From: Chloroflexota bacterium | GTDB taxonomy: Bacteria > Chloroflexota > Anaerolineae > Caldilineales > Caldilineaceae | Direction of reading: 5' to 3' | Assembly (NCBI GenBank): GCA_016861025.1 | Contig: BOKO01000002.1 | Location: 485,990 to 549,989 of the forward strand | DNA length: 64,000 nt | In this document: in pieces, positions 51,037-61,168 of the stretch | How the letters are laid out: each line of letters starts with the position of its first letter | Position numbering within the stretch: position 1 is the first letter of the stretch | Notes under the pieces: model-generated | The model's input: the letters and a program-made list of their open reading frames with translations, nothing else | What the model was told of the DNA's origin: nothing | Databases searched by the model: none | Program-made: the position numbers and the translations under genes

Positions 51037-51080
51037 GCGCATCGTTGATGTGAACGACGACGACATCGGCTGTTGTCAGT
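51037..51080 (-). pseudogene. 44-bp relic of a TIM-barrel isomerase gene
   Basis: On the minus strand it translates ADVVVVHINDALTA, matching ADVVVVHINDAPAG in the intact isomerase at 51891. Direct comparison with 52127-52170 gives 38 identical positions of 44. No other part of the gene remains nearby. Confidence 0.65.
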
Positions 51081-51096
51081 GTACTGATAGCGTAGT

Positions 51097-51125
51097 TTGC
51101 CGACACACTCATTTCACCGTACAAT
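51097..51125 (+). promoter_or_regulatory. Sigma-70-like promoter of the MazF-type toxin-antitoxin pair
   Basis: TTGCCG (51097-51102), 17-bp spacer, TACAAT (51120-51125), 37 bp before the antitoxin start. Confidence 0.6.
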
Positions 51126-51162
51126 CAATACAGCGTATTCACTGTGTAACAGGAGGTGCTTC

Positions 51163-51459
51163 ATGGTCACAACCGAAAAGGTCACGCTTACTTTGCCGGC
51201 GGACTTGGTGGCTACTCTGCGTAGCATGGCGCCATCGCGCCGACAAAGCCAGTTTGTCGCCGAGGCGCTGCGCGCCTACATTGCCGAACAACAACGCAAG
51301 TCTCTGCGCGAACGGTTAATCGCAGGCTACCAGGCAAACGCTGCAGATGATGCTGCACTGGCTGCCGAATGGGCCGTAGCGGAGGATGAAGCGTGGGACC
51401 GCATTGAGCCATATCCCGGAGCGGAGTCTACTGATGACACAACCTATTCGACGAGGTGA
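51163..51459 (+). CDS. Ribbon-helix-helix antitoxin of a MazF-type pair
   Basis: 98 aa from ATG 51163, with AGGAGG 6 nt upstream. The N-terminal half (KVTLTLPADLVATLRSMAPSRRQSQFVAEALRAYIAEQQ) is a ribbon-helix-helix DNA-binding fold, and the acidic C-terminus (DDAALAAEWAVAEDEAWDRIEPYPG) is of the kind that blocks MazF. It would repress its own promoter with the toxin as partner. Overlaps the toxin gene by 26 bp. Confidence 0.85.
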   Translation: MVTTEKVTLTLPADLVATLRSMAPSRRQSQFVAEALRAYIAEQQRKSLRERLIAGYQANAADDAALAAEWAVAEDEAWDRIEPYPGAESTDDTTYSTR

Positions 51460-51787
51460 CATCTTTACTGTCGACTTGGAGCCGGTGCGTGGTTCGGAGC
51501 AAGGGAAAGTGCGCCCTGCGCTGGTTATCCAGAATGATATCGGCAATCGTTACAGCCCTACGGTGATTGTGGCTGCCATCACGTCTGGTAGCCGCGTTCA
51601 CTTCGATGTCAACGTACCCATCAAAGCGCCCGAAGGCGGCTTGACGAATGATTCAGTTGTGTTGCTTAACCAGATTCGCACCGTGGACAAGTCGCGATTA
51701 GGAAGATATTGGGGGCGTGTTTCAGCGCAAACAATGGAGCAGGTCGATGAAGCAATCAAAATCAGTCTCGGATTGATTCCGATCTGA
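51434..51787 (+). CDS. mazF: MazF/PemK-type endoribonuclease toxin
   Basis: 117 aa from ATG 51434. IRRGDIFTVDLEPVRGSEQGKVRPALVIQNDIGNRYSPTVIVAAITS is the MazF core, with the conserved Arg in KVRPALV and Ser/Thr in the IVAAIT strand. SVVLLNQIRTVDKSRLG is the second conserved block. It cuts mRNA at short motifs when unblocked. Length matches the family. Confidence 0.92.
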   Translation: MTQPIRRGDIFTVDLEPVRGSEQGKVRPALVIQNDIGNRYSPTVIVAAITSGSRVHFDVNVPIKAPEGGLTNDSVVLLNQIRTVDKSRLGRYWGRVSAQTMEQVDEAIKISLGLIPI

Positions 51788-51890
51788 TCGCTGCATCACC
51801 TGCTCCCTGTCTTCCCGTTTGCCGGCTCAAACTCAGTTGCTACGTGTCAACACCATCCGTTTGATTTGCCATGAACCATGCGAGCTAGTC

Positions 51891-52751
51891 TCACAGCCCG
51901 CTGAGCTGCCACAGCCGATCCATCGCCTGCGCGACCTCGCGCGCCGCCGCCTGCGGATTCTCTGCGGCGATGGCGTTGAGGCGCTGGCTGAAGGGTTCGG
52001 TCGTCACGGGGCCGTCGTAGCCCAGCGCGGCGAGCTTGCGCATGAAGCCGACCAGGTCGATGACGCCGGTCTCCAGCGGCAGACAGCGCACCAGATCCGC
52101 CTGCTCCTCGCGCGGGACGCCCGCTGGCGCATCGTTGATGTGGACGACGACGACATCAGCGGCCGTCAGCGCGTCGAGCGCGTCGATCTCATCGCCCGAC
52201 GTGTAGAGATGGTAGGCGTCCAGCAGCAGACCGACGTTGCCTGTGCCGATGTCGTGCGCTAACCTCAACATTTCGCCCATCGACGTGATGAAACGGTGCG
52301 GATGCGACGCCCACAAATGGCGCGGTCCCAGAAACTCGATGCCGAGCCGGCAGCCGTGGTCGCGCAGGATGGCGGCGATGGGTCGATAACGTTCGATGTG
52401 CCACTGGTAATTTTCGTCGAAGGCGCGGCTGTCTGACCACGACGGGCACCACGTCGCCGTGCGCGAGCAGCCAAGCGCTGCGCCCAACGCCGCCAGCCTG
52501 GGCAACTCCGCCAAATCTTCCTGCCAGCGATCCTGATTCCAGGCAACCGGCAGCCCCCACAAGCCAGCGCGCACGCCCGCCTGCGCAAAGAGATCGCGCA
52601 CGTAGGCAACCCCGTGCGCATCCGCCAGCGCCGCCGCCTCGCGGATGTCGAAGTCGATGCCGTCGAAGCCGGTCGCCTGCGCCAGCGCAATCGTCTCCGG
52701 CAGGGAAAGGTTGCGGATGCCGATGGCGCCGGCGTTGAGATTCTTGAACAT
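51891..52751 (-). CDS. Sugar phosphate isomerase/epimerase, second TIM-barrel
   Basis: 286 aa from the Met of MFKNLNAGAIG with AGGAG upstream. Xylose-isomerase-like barrel: LPETIALAQATGFDGIDFDIREAAALA, GIEFLGPRHLWASHPH (metal-binding Glu and His), VGLLLDAYHLYTSG, VVVVHINDAPAG, VTTEPFSQRLN. Family members act on ketoses and cyclitols such as 2-keto-myo-inositol; the substrate is unknown. It stands alone between the MazF pair and the M42 peptidase. A 44-bp relic of the same gene type lies at 51037. Confidence 0.85.
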   Translation of the reverse strand: MFKNLNAGAIGIRNLSLPETIALAQATGFDGIDFDIREAAALADAHGVAYVRDLFAQAGVRAGLWGLPVAWNQDRWQEDLAELPRLAALGAALGCSRTATWCPSWSDSRAFDENYQWHIERYRPIAAILRDHGCRLGIEFLGPRHLWASHPHRFITSMGEMLRLAHDIGTGNVGLLLDAYHLYTSGDEIDALDALTAADVVVVHINDAPAGVPREEQADLVRCLPLETGVIDLVGFMRKLAALGYDGPVTTEPFSQRLNAIAAENPQAAAREVAQAMDRLWQLSGL

Positions 52752-53082
52752 GGTGCTACTCCTGTTTCTGGTTCGTTGCATGTGCTGCTGAATACTTGAC
52801 GTGAATGATTCGTATTGCTATTCACTTTGACGCAAAGTCGCCAAGACGCAAAGCAAGTGTAAACGCCTCTTCTTTGCGTCTCTTTGCGTCCCTGCGGCGT
52901 TGCGTTAAAACGACCTTTCCAAACATCAGCTTCAGTATAATCTCTACGATGCTGCCAGGCGAAGTTGTTGTTTGGTCGACAGAGAAGCCCCTATGCCAAA
53001 CTTGGCATTCACTGGAAGTTCGGACAGAATGTCAGTGCAGGCTTGTATCTACTTCCAGGCGGAGAACCGGAGATTGACCATC
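52752..53082. other. Intergenic region, 331 bp
   Basis: It holds the GACGCAAAG hairpin repeat (52827-52906) and, further on, a TATAAT hexamer (52936-52941) that could serve the M42 peptidase gene; no convincing -35 is present. The frame open from 52972 into the peptidase gene has no family similarity and is not counted as coding. Confidence 0.45.
52827..52906. repeat. Inverted array hairpin, GACGCAAAG family, copy 1
   Basis: The left arm (52827-52855) has TGACGCAAAG and AGACGCAAAG units. The right arm (52870-52906) has CTTTGCGTC twice and a degenerate third. A related element is at 60245-60338. Confidence 0.8.
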
Positions 53083-54132
53083 ATGTTTGACTTGATCAAA
53101 GAGTTGACCGAGCTGGCCGGCCCCGTTGGTCAGGAAGAAGCAGTGCAGGCGCGCATCGAAACGCTCTGGCGCGCCGCAGGCGCCACGGTGACGCGCACGC
53201 GCATCGGCAACGTGGTGGCGCACGCCGGCGGGAGCGGTCCGCGCGTGGCGATGATCGCCCATGCCGACGAGCTATGCTTTCTGGTGCGTTCCATCGACGA
53301 GCTGGGCTATCTCTGGTTGGCGAACGGGCAGGGCTGGCAACGCAGCGCCGGGCTGCGCAACGCCTTCACCATCGGGCAGCGCGTCAAGATTCTGGCGCGC
53401 CACGACGTCATCCCTGGCGTAATTGCGGCGGCGACGGGGCATCTGGCGGCGCTCTCGCTGCCTGAACCGGTGGAACTCAACTGGCATGACTTCTGGGTGG
53501 ACACGGGCCTGAGTCGCAGCGAACTGCTGGCGCGCGGCGTCACGCCGGGCACGCGCGTGATCTGGGACGCCGAGACGGTGCAGTTGGGGCGCCATGTGGT
53601 GGGCAAGGCGCTCGATGACCGTGTGCTGCTGGCGGTGCTCACCGAAGTGCTGCGCCGCGTGCCGACGGCGGAACGCGCCTGCGATCTGACGTTGATCAGC
53701 ACGGTGCAAGAGGAGATCGGCGTGGTCGGCGCCAAAGCGCTGACGATGCGTGAGCAGTTCGACGCCGCCATCGTGCTGGAGATCGGGCTGGCGGGCGACA
53801 TTCCAGGCGTGCCGTGGCGTGACATGCCGCTGCGGCTGGGCGGCGGGCCCGTGCTCGTCCACAAGGATTCGCTCGTACACTACGATCATCGGCTGACGGC
53901 GCGGCTGGAGCAGATCGCCGATGAGGCGGGCATCCCCATCCAACACGCCGTCTTTGGCTCCTTTGGCAGCGACGGCGCCGCGCTGATGCAGGCGGACATC
54001 CCGACGGCGCTGGTGGCCTTTCCGGCGCGCTACACGCACACGCCATTTGAGACCGGGCATCTCGGCGATATTGAGATGCTGACGGAATGGTTATGCACAT
54101 TTGTGCGCAAGGGGCTGGGACATAGTAATTAG
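53083..54132 (+). CDS. M42-family metallopeptidase (aminopeptidase)
   Basis: 349 aa from ATG 53083; GGAGAACCGGAG lies upstream. Metal-site motifs of M42/M18-like peptidases: VAMIAHADELCFLVRSID (HxDE), GKALDDRVLLAVL (bridging Asp), STVQEEIGVVGAKAL (catalytic and metal Glu pair), and a final His in HTPFETGHLGD. It binds two metal ions and trims peptides from the N-terminus; M42 enzymes usually form large tetrahedral complexes. Some are annotated as endoglucanases, which is an old misnomer. Single-gene unit. Confidence 0.88.
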   Translation: MFDLIKELTELAGPVGQEEAVQARIETLWRAAGATVTRTRIGNVVAHAGGSGPRVAMIAHADELCFLVRSIDELGYLWLANGQGWQRSAGLRNAFTIGQRVKILARHDVIPGVIAAATGHLAALSLPEPVELNWHDFWVDTGLSRSELLARGVTPGTRVIWDAETVQLGRHVVGKALDDRVLLAVLTEVLRRVPTAERACDLTLISTVQEEIGVVGAKALTMREQFDAAIVLEIGLAGDIPGVPWRDMPLRLGGGPVLVHKDSLVHYDHRLTARLEQIADEAGIPIQHAVFGSFGSDGAALMQADIPTALVAFPARYTHTPFETGHLGDIEMLTEWLCTFVRKGLGHSN

Positions 54133-54166
54133 GGGTGATGACAAAAAAGACCGGGGGTTCCTATTT

Positions 54167-54403
54167 CTATAGCGGTTTGATCACAGTAATCTGGACGACT
54201 TGCTGATCATCGAGGCGCTGATAGATTACAAGATGACCATGGGTTCGCCAGACAATCAGTTCATCCAGCAATTGATAATCGCCCGTCGCAGGCCAACCTT
54301 CGTTATGCGCCAGGGACTCTATCGCAAAGAACAAATCGGCAACCAGCGTGCTATTATCATTCAAATAGTTGGCAGCCTCAAGGCCGTACCAGGCTTCCCA
54401 CAT
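54167..54403 (-). CDS. RelE/ParE-family toxin
   Basis: 78 aa from the Met of MWEAWYGLEAANYL, inside a longer open frame. The pattern FFAIESLAHNEGWPATGDYQLLDELIVWRTHGHLVIYQRLDDQQVVQITVIKP is the short RelE/ParE fold: a helix pair, then a three-strand sheet. It is shorter than typical RelE (about 95) but similar to ParE-like toxins. Overlaps the antitoxin gene by 26 bp. Confidence 0.75.
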   Translation of the reverse strand: MWEAWYGLEAANYLNDNSTLVADLFFAIESLAHNEGWPATGDYQLLDELIVWRTHGHLVIYQRLDDQQVVQITVIKPL

Positions 54404-54680
54404 CGACGCCTCGATCCCGCATCTTTTGACGCATTTCAGTGCTAGACACCCAGCTCTGATTGGCGTTGTTTTGAGCGATGTTGCGACGCGCCTCGCGCAA
54501 GGCGTCAAGCACCCTGAGACGCTCAACGATTTGGTTCCATTCCTGAGGGGAGACCAACACTGCAGCCGGCTCACTACGACTCATTAGCACGACAGGCGCA
54601 ATCTCAGCCATTTTGAGAATCTTGTCTTGGTCGCGGCGTAATGCGCTGATCGGTGCCGTTTGGGGTATCGGATTTGGCAT
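54378..54680 (-). CDS. Phd/YefM-type antitoxin
   Basis: 100 aa. ISALRRDQDKILKMAEIAPVVLMSRSEPAAVLVSPQEWNQIVERLRVL is the Phd/YefM DNA-binding fold. The C-terminal part (from about 62) would bind the RelE/ParE toxin encoded by the overlapping downstream gene. AAGGAA lies before the ATG on the minus strand. This is the third type II toxin-antitoxin pair in the window. Confidence 0.85.
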   Translation of the reverse strand: MPNPIPQTAPISALRRDQDKILKMAEIAPVVLMSRSEPAAVLVSPQEWNQIVERLRVLDALREARRNIAQNNANQSWVSSTEMRQKMRDRGVDVGSLVRP

Positions 54681-54812
54681 AACCGTTCCTTTCGCACGAA
54701 TTTCTCACTTTAATTGCGATTCTACTGCGCAAATAGCAAGCGGGCAAACTGGGCTGAAGACCAACTGACAGAATTTGACACGTGCGTAGCAACGCAGTAC
54801 CATTGATAATTA

Positions 54813-54846
54813 GTTCAACAATCATTGATCTATTAGATGATCGAAC
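54813..54846 (+). promoter_or_regulatory. Operator of the first arsR gene
   Basis: A hyphenated inverted repeat, GTTC (54813-54816) and ATCAT (54821-54825) mirrored by ATGAT (54837-54841) and GAAC (54843-54846), ends 1 bp before the arsR start. A related TTCAA/TTGAA site precedes the ACR3 gene. Confidence 0.55.
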
Positions 54847-54847
54847 A

Positions 54848-55258
54848 ATGCAACTCACCTTGTCCACAAACAAACTATCCGAAACAACAGAGGATGCAGC
54901 CGTCATCGAGCAACTGGCGCGGCAGCTCAAAGTGCTGGGCGAACCGAACCGGCTGCGCATCGTGCAGTTGCTGCGCGAGGGCGTGCAGTGCAATTGCGAA
55001 TTGGGCGATGCACTGGAAATGGCGCCCAATCTCATCTCACACCATTTACGCATTTTGCGTGAAGTTGGGCTGGTTGAAGTCGAACGCGATGCCGTCGATG
55101 CACGGTGGATTTATTATTCGCTCAATCGCGCAGCATTGAAAGAACTGACGGCGCTCTTTGGTGCATTCTTTGATCCGGCGCGCATCAAAGAACGCCATCC
55201 ATCCTGCGGACCCCAGGGCAGCGTTGTGCGCACCGATGAAATATTGGTTGTCACATAA
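54848..55258 (+). CDS. arsR: ArsR/SmtB-family metalloregulator 1
   Basis: 136 aa from ATG 54848; the longer frame would read through the operator. Winged helix: ARQLKVLGEPNRLRIVQLLREGVQCNCELGDALEMAPNLISHHLRILREVGLVEVERDAVDARWIYYSLN. The metal loop VQCNCELGD has two cysteines in the CxC position; the third Cys of classical ArsR (CxCxxC) is replaced, so As(III) binding may use a C-terminal Cys (PSCGPQG). Likely derepresses itself and the ACR3 exporter downstream. Confidence 0.88.
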   Translation: MQLTLSTNKLSETTEDAAVIEQLARQLKVLGEPNRLRIVQLLREGVQCNCELGDALEMAPNLISHHLRILREVGLVEVERDAVDARWIYYSLNRAALKELTALFGAFFDPARIKERHPSCGPQGSVVRTDEILVVT

Positions 55259-55274
55259 ATTTTTTAGAAATTAG

Positions 55275-55290
55275 TTCAACAGAGCTTGAA
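55275..55290 (+). promoter_or_regulatory. Second ArsR-type operator, before ACR3
   Basis: TTCAA (55275-55279) and TTGAA (55286-55290) form an inverted repeat in the sequence TTAGTTCAAC, which also occurs at the arsR operator (54810-54819). Probably bound by the same regulator. Confidence 0.45.
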
Positions 55291-55315
55291 TCGAATTATA
55301 AAAACTGACAACCCT

Positions 55316-55350
55316 ACATTCACGCCAGCTATCGACAAGCTGGGGAATGT
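55316..55350 (+). promoter_or_regulatory. Leader hairpin of the ACR3 mRNA
   Basis: ACATTC/GAATGT and CCAGCT/AGCTGG pair with a small internal loop, closing a 7-nt loop, 30 bp before the ACR3 start. It has no T-run, so it is an mRNA structure rather than a terminator; function unknown. Confidence 0.35.
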
Positions 55351-55380
55351 GGACGATTGAAACTCAAGGAGACAAAACTC

Positions 55381-56529
<1,149 letters not shown>

Positions 56530-56645
56530 AACGACAGTAAAACGACGAATTGGGGACAGATGTCAGGTGACAGCGCGTCTGCAACAGGTGTAGGATGGAG
56601 CATGGCGGAAACGCGTTGCCATTGTTTTCCATTCGCGAGGAATCG

Positions 56646-57986
<1,341 letters not shown>

Positions 57987-58031
57987 GCATACGCTTGCAT
58001 GTGCTCGCCCTAAATTCTTGTAGACTCGATA

Positions 58032-58095
58032 TTGACAACCTGTCGATCTGGGTTTAATATATGCAAAAGATTATATATATCGTTTTTTGCATATA
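58032..58095 (+). promoter_or_regulatory. Promoter and ArsR-type operator of the second arsR gene
   Basis: TTGACA (58032-58037) and TAATAT (58055-58060) with a 17-bp spacer. A perfect 11-bp inverted repeat, TATATGCAAAA (58058-58068) and TTTTGCATATA (58085-58095), overlaps the -10 and the start region, the expected design for ArsR/SmtB repression. A TATAAT at 58092-58097 is an alternative -10. Confidence 0.7.
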
Positions 58096-58113
58096 ATGCG
58101 ACGGGAATAGCTG

Positions 58114-58473
58114 ATGAACGATGTAGATTATGAAGTGCTAAGCGCCCGACTCAAGGTGTTGGCGCACCCGGAGCGACTGCGCATCCTGGACGCGCTGCGC
58201 CGCGAACCTGAGTGCGTTTGTCATCTGGAGGCGCTATTAGGCAAGCCGCAACCTTATGTCTCGCAGCAACTGCGATTTTTACGCGAAGCCGGCGTCATCT
58301 GTGATCAGAAACAGGGACAGAATGTCTTCTATCGCGTCTGTGACCCTGAAGTGAGCGCATGGTTGGAGGCGCTGTTGGGAAGGGTGGACGGGCGCTCTAT
58401 GCAACGTCATGAAGTCGTCACCGCGTGTGCGTGTCCAAAGTGTGCGTCGGTCAACCTGTCACTCGCCGCATGA
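58114..58473 (+). CDS. ArsR/SmtB-family metalloregulator 2
   Basis: 119 aa. Winged helix: LSARLKVLAHPERLRILDALRREPECVCHLEALLGKPQPYVSQQLRFLREAGVICDQKQGQNVFYRV. Cysteines in ECVCHLE and in the C-terminal CACPKC could bind a thiophilic metal or arsenite; the pattern recalls CmtR-like and related sensors. It is distinct from ArsR 1 and has a different operator. It probably controls the permease and thioredoxin-like genes downstream, a frequent trio in bacteria. Confidence 0.88.
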   Translation: MNDVDYEVLSARLKVLAHPERLRILDALRREPECVCHLEALLGKPQPYVSQQLRFLREAGVICDQKQGQNVFYRVCDPEVSAWLEALLGRVDGRSMQRHEVVTACACPKCASVNLSLAA

Positions 58474-58489
58474 GGAAGGAGCAGGAATC

Positions 58490-59902
58490 ATGCAATTCAC
58501 CGAAAAGTCTTTGAATGCAACGAGCGCCGCCGCAGAGAATGCATCTGGGCAACGACCGGGCTGGCGCTCGAACTGGTCGGAAATGATTGGTGTCGGGAGC
58601 GAACGCTGGTCGCAAATCTGGAAACCGATGGCGGTGATCCTGACTGTCTTTCTAGCCTTCTACTATCTGCCGATTGGCTGGTCCCGCTTCGACAACGCGC
58701 TGATCGAGTCTTTGGAATTGACCAAATGGTATGCACAGGAACATGTCATCCTTTGCCTGCTGCCTGCCTTCTACATCGCCGGCGCCATCGCCGTATTTGT
58801 AAGTCAGGGATCGGTGATGCGCTATCTCGGCGCAGGCGCCAACAAAGTGCTCGCCTACGGCGTCGCCTCGGTGTCGGGCACAGTCCTTGCTGTCTGTTCG
58901 TGCACGGTTCTGCCGCTCTTTGCGGGCATTCACCGCATGGGCGCCGGGTTGGGACCGGCAATCGCCTTCCTTTACTCCGGTCCGGCGATTAACGTGCTTG
59001 CCATCGTGATGACGGCGGCAGTGCTCGGGCCGTCGCTCGGCGTGGCGCGAGCGATCGGCGCCATCGTCTTCAGCATCGTCATTGGGTTGATCATGGCGGC
59101 GATCTATCGCAAGGAGGAGCAGGCAAAGGTCAAGGCGCAGGCGATGATGCCCGTGCCCGAAACAACGCGCCCGCTCTGGCAGAATGTCGTCTACTTTGGC
59201 GCGCTGGTGGGCATCCTGGTTTTTGCGAACTGGGGCAGGCCACAGGAGATCAGCGGGCTGTGGGGTGCAATCTACACGACGAAGTGGGCGATCACGGCGG
59301 GTTTTGGGCTGCTGCTGGCGTTCACGCTGTGGCGCTGGTTTGGCGTGCTGTGGTGGAAGATCACGGCGGTGGCAATCTTCACGGCGGGTGCAGCGCTGCT
59401 CTTTCCTGACCAGCCGCAAGCGCCGTTTATCGTCGGTTTGATCGGTCTCACCGCGCTGACCAGTACATCGCAGGACGAGATGGGTGACTGGTTCGATCAG
59501 AGTTGGGGCTTCGCCCGGCAAATTCTGCCGCTGCTGCTGCTTGGTGTGTTGATCTCCGGCTTCCTGCTTGGGCGCCCCGGTCACGAAGGGCTGATTCCCT
59601 CGGCGTGGGTGGCGGCGGCGGTGGGCGGCAACTCGCTGTTGTCGAACTTCGTGGCGTCGTTCCTGGGTGCGTTCATGTACTTCGCCACGCTGACCGAAGT
59701 GCCGATCGTGCAAGGGCTGGTCGGCGCAGGGATGGGACAGGGTCCAGCGTTGGCGCTGCTGCTGGCGGGGCCTGCCTTGAGTCTGCCCAACATGCTTGTC
59801 ATTCGCAGCGTGGTCGGCACACAGAAGACAGTGGGCTTCGTGACGTTGGTCATCGTCTTCGCCACCTTGACGGGCTGGATGTACGGCGCCTGGGTTGGGT
59901 AG
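58490..59902 (+). CDS. DUF318/ArsP-type permease
   Basis: 470 aa from ATG 58490, with AAGGAG upstream. About ten membrane segments in two halves joined by a cytoplasmic loop (about 200-225). The signature CSCTVLPLFAGIHRMGAGLGPAIAFLYSGPAINVLAI is typical of the DUF318 permease group, which includes ArsP, an exporter of trivalent methylated or aromatic arsenicals. Second-half block: GGNSLLSNFVASFLGAFMYFATLTEVPI. Together with the ArsR 2 gene and the thioredoxin-like gene it forms a conserved trio; arsenic as substrate is inferred from this cluster. Confidence 0.85.
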   Translation: MQFTEKSLNATSAAAENASGQRPGWRSNWSEMIGVGSERWSQIWKPMAVILTVFLAFYYLPIGWSRFDNALIESLELTKWYAQEHVILCLLPAFYIAGAIAVFVSQGSVMRYLGAGANKVLAYGVASVSGTVLAVCSCTVLPLFAGIHRMGAGLGPAIAFLYSGPAINVLAIVMTAAVLGPSLGVARAIGAIVFSIVIGLIMAAIYRKEEQAKVKAQAMMPVPETTRPLWQNVVYFGALVGILVFANWGRPQEISGLWGAIYTTKWAITAGFGLLLAFTLWRWFGVLWWKITAVAIFTAGAALLFPDQPQAPFIVGLIGLTALTSTSQDEMGDWFDQSWGFARQILPLLLLGVLISGFLLGRPGHEGLIPSAWVAAAVGGNSLLSNFVASFLGAFMYFATLTEVPIVQGLVGAGMGQGPALALLLAGPALSLPNMLVIRSVVGTQKTVGFVTLVIVFATLTGWMYGAWVG

Positions 59903-59987
59903 GAAGAGCGAGGGACGAATTGCGAGGGGCGACAACGCCTTCACCATTCACAATTTCAGCAAAAACTCACGGAAAGGAATTCTTACC

Positions 59988-60221
59988 ATGAAAAAGCTAC
60001 AGATTCTGGGCGCCGGCTGCCCCAAATGCCAGAAGTTGACCGAGCATGCCGAAAAAGCGGCGCAGGCATTGGGCATCGACTACGAGCTGGAGAAAGTCAC
60101 CGAGATCGACCAGATCATGAGCTACGGTGTGATGATGACGCCAGCGCTGGTTGTCGACGGTGCGGTCAAGGTCGTGGGTAAAGTGCCCTCGGTCGAGCAG
60201 CTAAAAACCGTGATCGCCTGA
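59988..60221 (+). CDS. Small thioredoxin-like redox-active disulfide protein
   Basis: 77 aa from ATG 59988 with AAGGAA upstream. MKKLQILGAGCPKCQKLTEHAEKAAQALGIDYELEKVTEIDQIMSYGVMMTPALVVDG: the CPKC redox pair and the cis-proline MTPAL are clear. These small proteins often accompany DUF318 permeases and may pass thiols or arsenic species; the role is inferred from linkage. Confidence 0.9.
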   Translation: MKKLQILGAGCPKCQKLTEHAEKAAQALGIDYELEKVTEIDQIMSYGVMMTPALVVDGAVKVVGKVPSVEQLKTVIA

Positions 60222-60244
60222 GATCGATTCGCTGAAGCATTTTT

Positions 60245-60338
60245 TGACGCAAAGATGCAGAGTCGCAAAGACTGCGCAGAGAGAAGATAAAACCAAATCT
60301 GCCCGACATCTCTCTGCGTTCTTGCGTCTTTGCGTCAG
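60245..60338. repeat. Inverted array hairpin, GACGCAAAG family, copy 2
   Basis: The left arm (60245-60284) has TGACGCAAAG and GTCGCAAAG units, then GCGCAGAGAGA. The right arm (60310-60338) has TCTCTCTGCG, TTCTTGCGTC and TTTGCGTCA. The unit matches the element at 52827-52906. Confidence 0.8.
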
Positions 60339-60374
60339 AAAGCGCCGCTTGTCCAACAAGCTTCTGATGCACAC

Positions 60375-60629
60375 TCAATGGCGGAAGTGGACGAAAATTC
60401 GTCCAAAGTTTTTGTCGTCTTTCTCCACACGGTGATAGAGCGCACGAATGTCGCTCTGGTTGAGGAAGCGCAGCACGCGCTTCTTCAACTGGCCGCTGCC
60501 CTTGCCGGGAATGATCTCCACCAACGCAATGCGCCGCTCCACCGCCTCCGCAATGATGCGGTTCAGTTCCGCCTCGATCTTGTCGCCGCGATTGTAGATG
60601 TCGTGCAGGTCGAGTTTAAGCTTTGCCAT
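60375..60629 (-). CDS. Smr-domain protein
   Basis: 84 aa, a single Smr domain: LDLHDIYNRGDKIEAELNRIIAEAVERRIALVEIIPGKGSGQLKKRVLRFLNQ with LDLH and GKGSG matching the DxH and HGxG-type nucleic-acid binding motifs. Smr domains nick DNA or cut RNA. Free single-domain copies are known but their role is unclear. It is encoded 15 bp after the zinc-ribbon gene on the same strand. Confidence 0.85.
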   Translation of the reverse strand: MAKLKLDLHDIYNRGDKIEAELNRIIAEAVERRIALVEIIPGKGSGQLKKRVLRFLNQSDIRALYHRVEKDDKNFGRIFVHFRH

Positions 60630-60644
60630 GCGCAGCCTTGCCTC

Positions 60645-61133
60645 CTAGCGCCGTCGGTCGCTTCCCGGCGCGTCAATCACGCTTGCCAGTTCGCCGTGGT
60701 CGAGCCAGAGCAACTGGCAGGCGCCGCACGTGTCGATGACGATGTTGCCTGGCCCATAGTAGGGATGCACGTCCATCGCCTGGTCACATTGCGGACAGTG
60801 CAGCGTGCGTTGGAGCTGGCGCAGATCGACCGGGCGCGGCGCCACCGCCGGCTTCACAGCGCGACTGCGCAGATACGCGACCACCTGACCGAAAACCAGG
60901 CGGTTGACCAGAACGCCGCGGCAGCGCGTGCAGCAAGCGACGCGCGTCCCCTCAATCGAACCGGTCGTCAGCGCGCCATGGCAGAGCGGGCACGCCAGCC
61001 CCACCGGCTCCGCCAGCATGCGCACATAATCGTCCGACGGCTGTGGGAAGTAGTGCGTCGCACAATAGGTGCATGCGTAGTAGTCGTGGTTGGGCGCCAG
61101 CAACATGGGCGCGCCGCAGTTGGGACAGTTCAT
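60645..61133 (-). CDS. Zinc-ribbon protein, zf-TFIIB type
   Basis: 162 aa from MNCPNCGAPM; a Met 16 codons earlier is in frame. Three Cys4 units: CPNCGAPM ... CTYC (about 3-26), CPLCHGAL ... CTRCRGVLV (about 47-72) and CPQCDQAM ... CGACQLLWLDHGEL (about 112-145). The last is close to the zf-TFIIB pattern ending WLD. The function is unknown; zinc binding and nucleic-acid or protein contact are likely. Confidence 0.8.
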   Translation of the reverse strand: MNCPNCGAPMLLAPNHDYYACTYCATHYFPQPSDDYVRMLAEPVGLACPLCHGALTTGSIEGTRVACCTRCRGVLVNRLVFGQVVAYLRSRAVKPAVAPRPVDLRQLQRTLHCPQCDQAMDVHPYYGPGNIVIDTCGACQLLWLDHGELASVIDAPGSDRRR

Positions 61134-61168
61134 CGTTGCGTTGTCTCTGAAGACAACCCCATTGGCGT

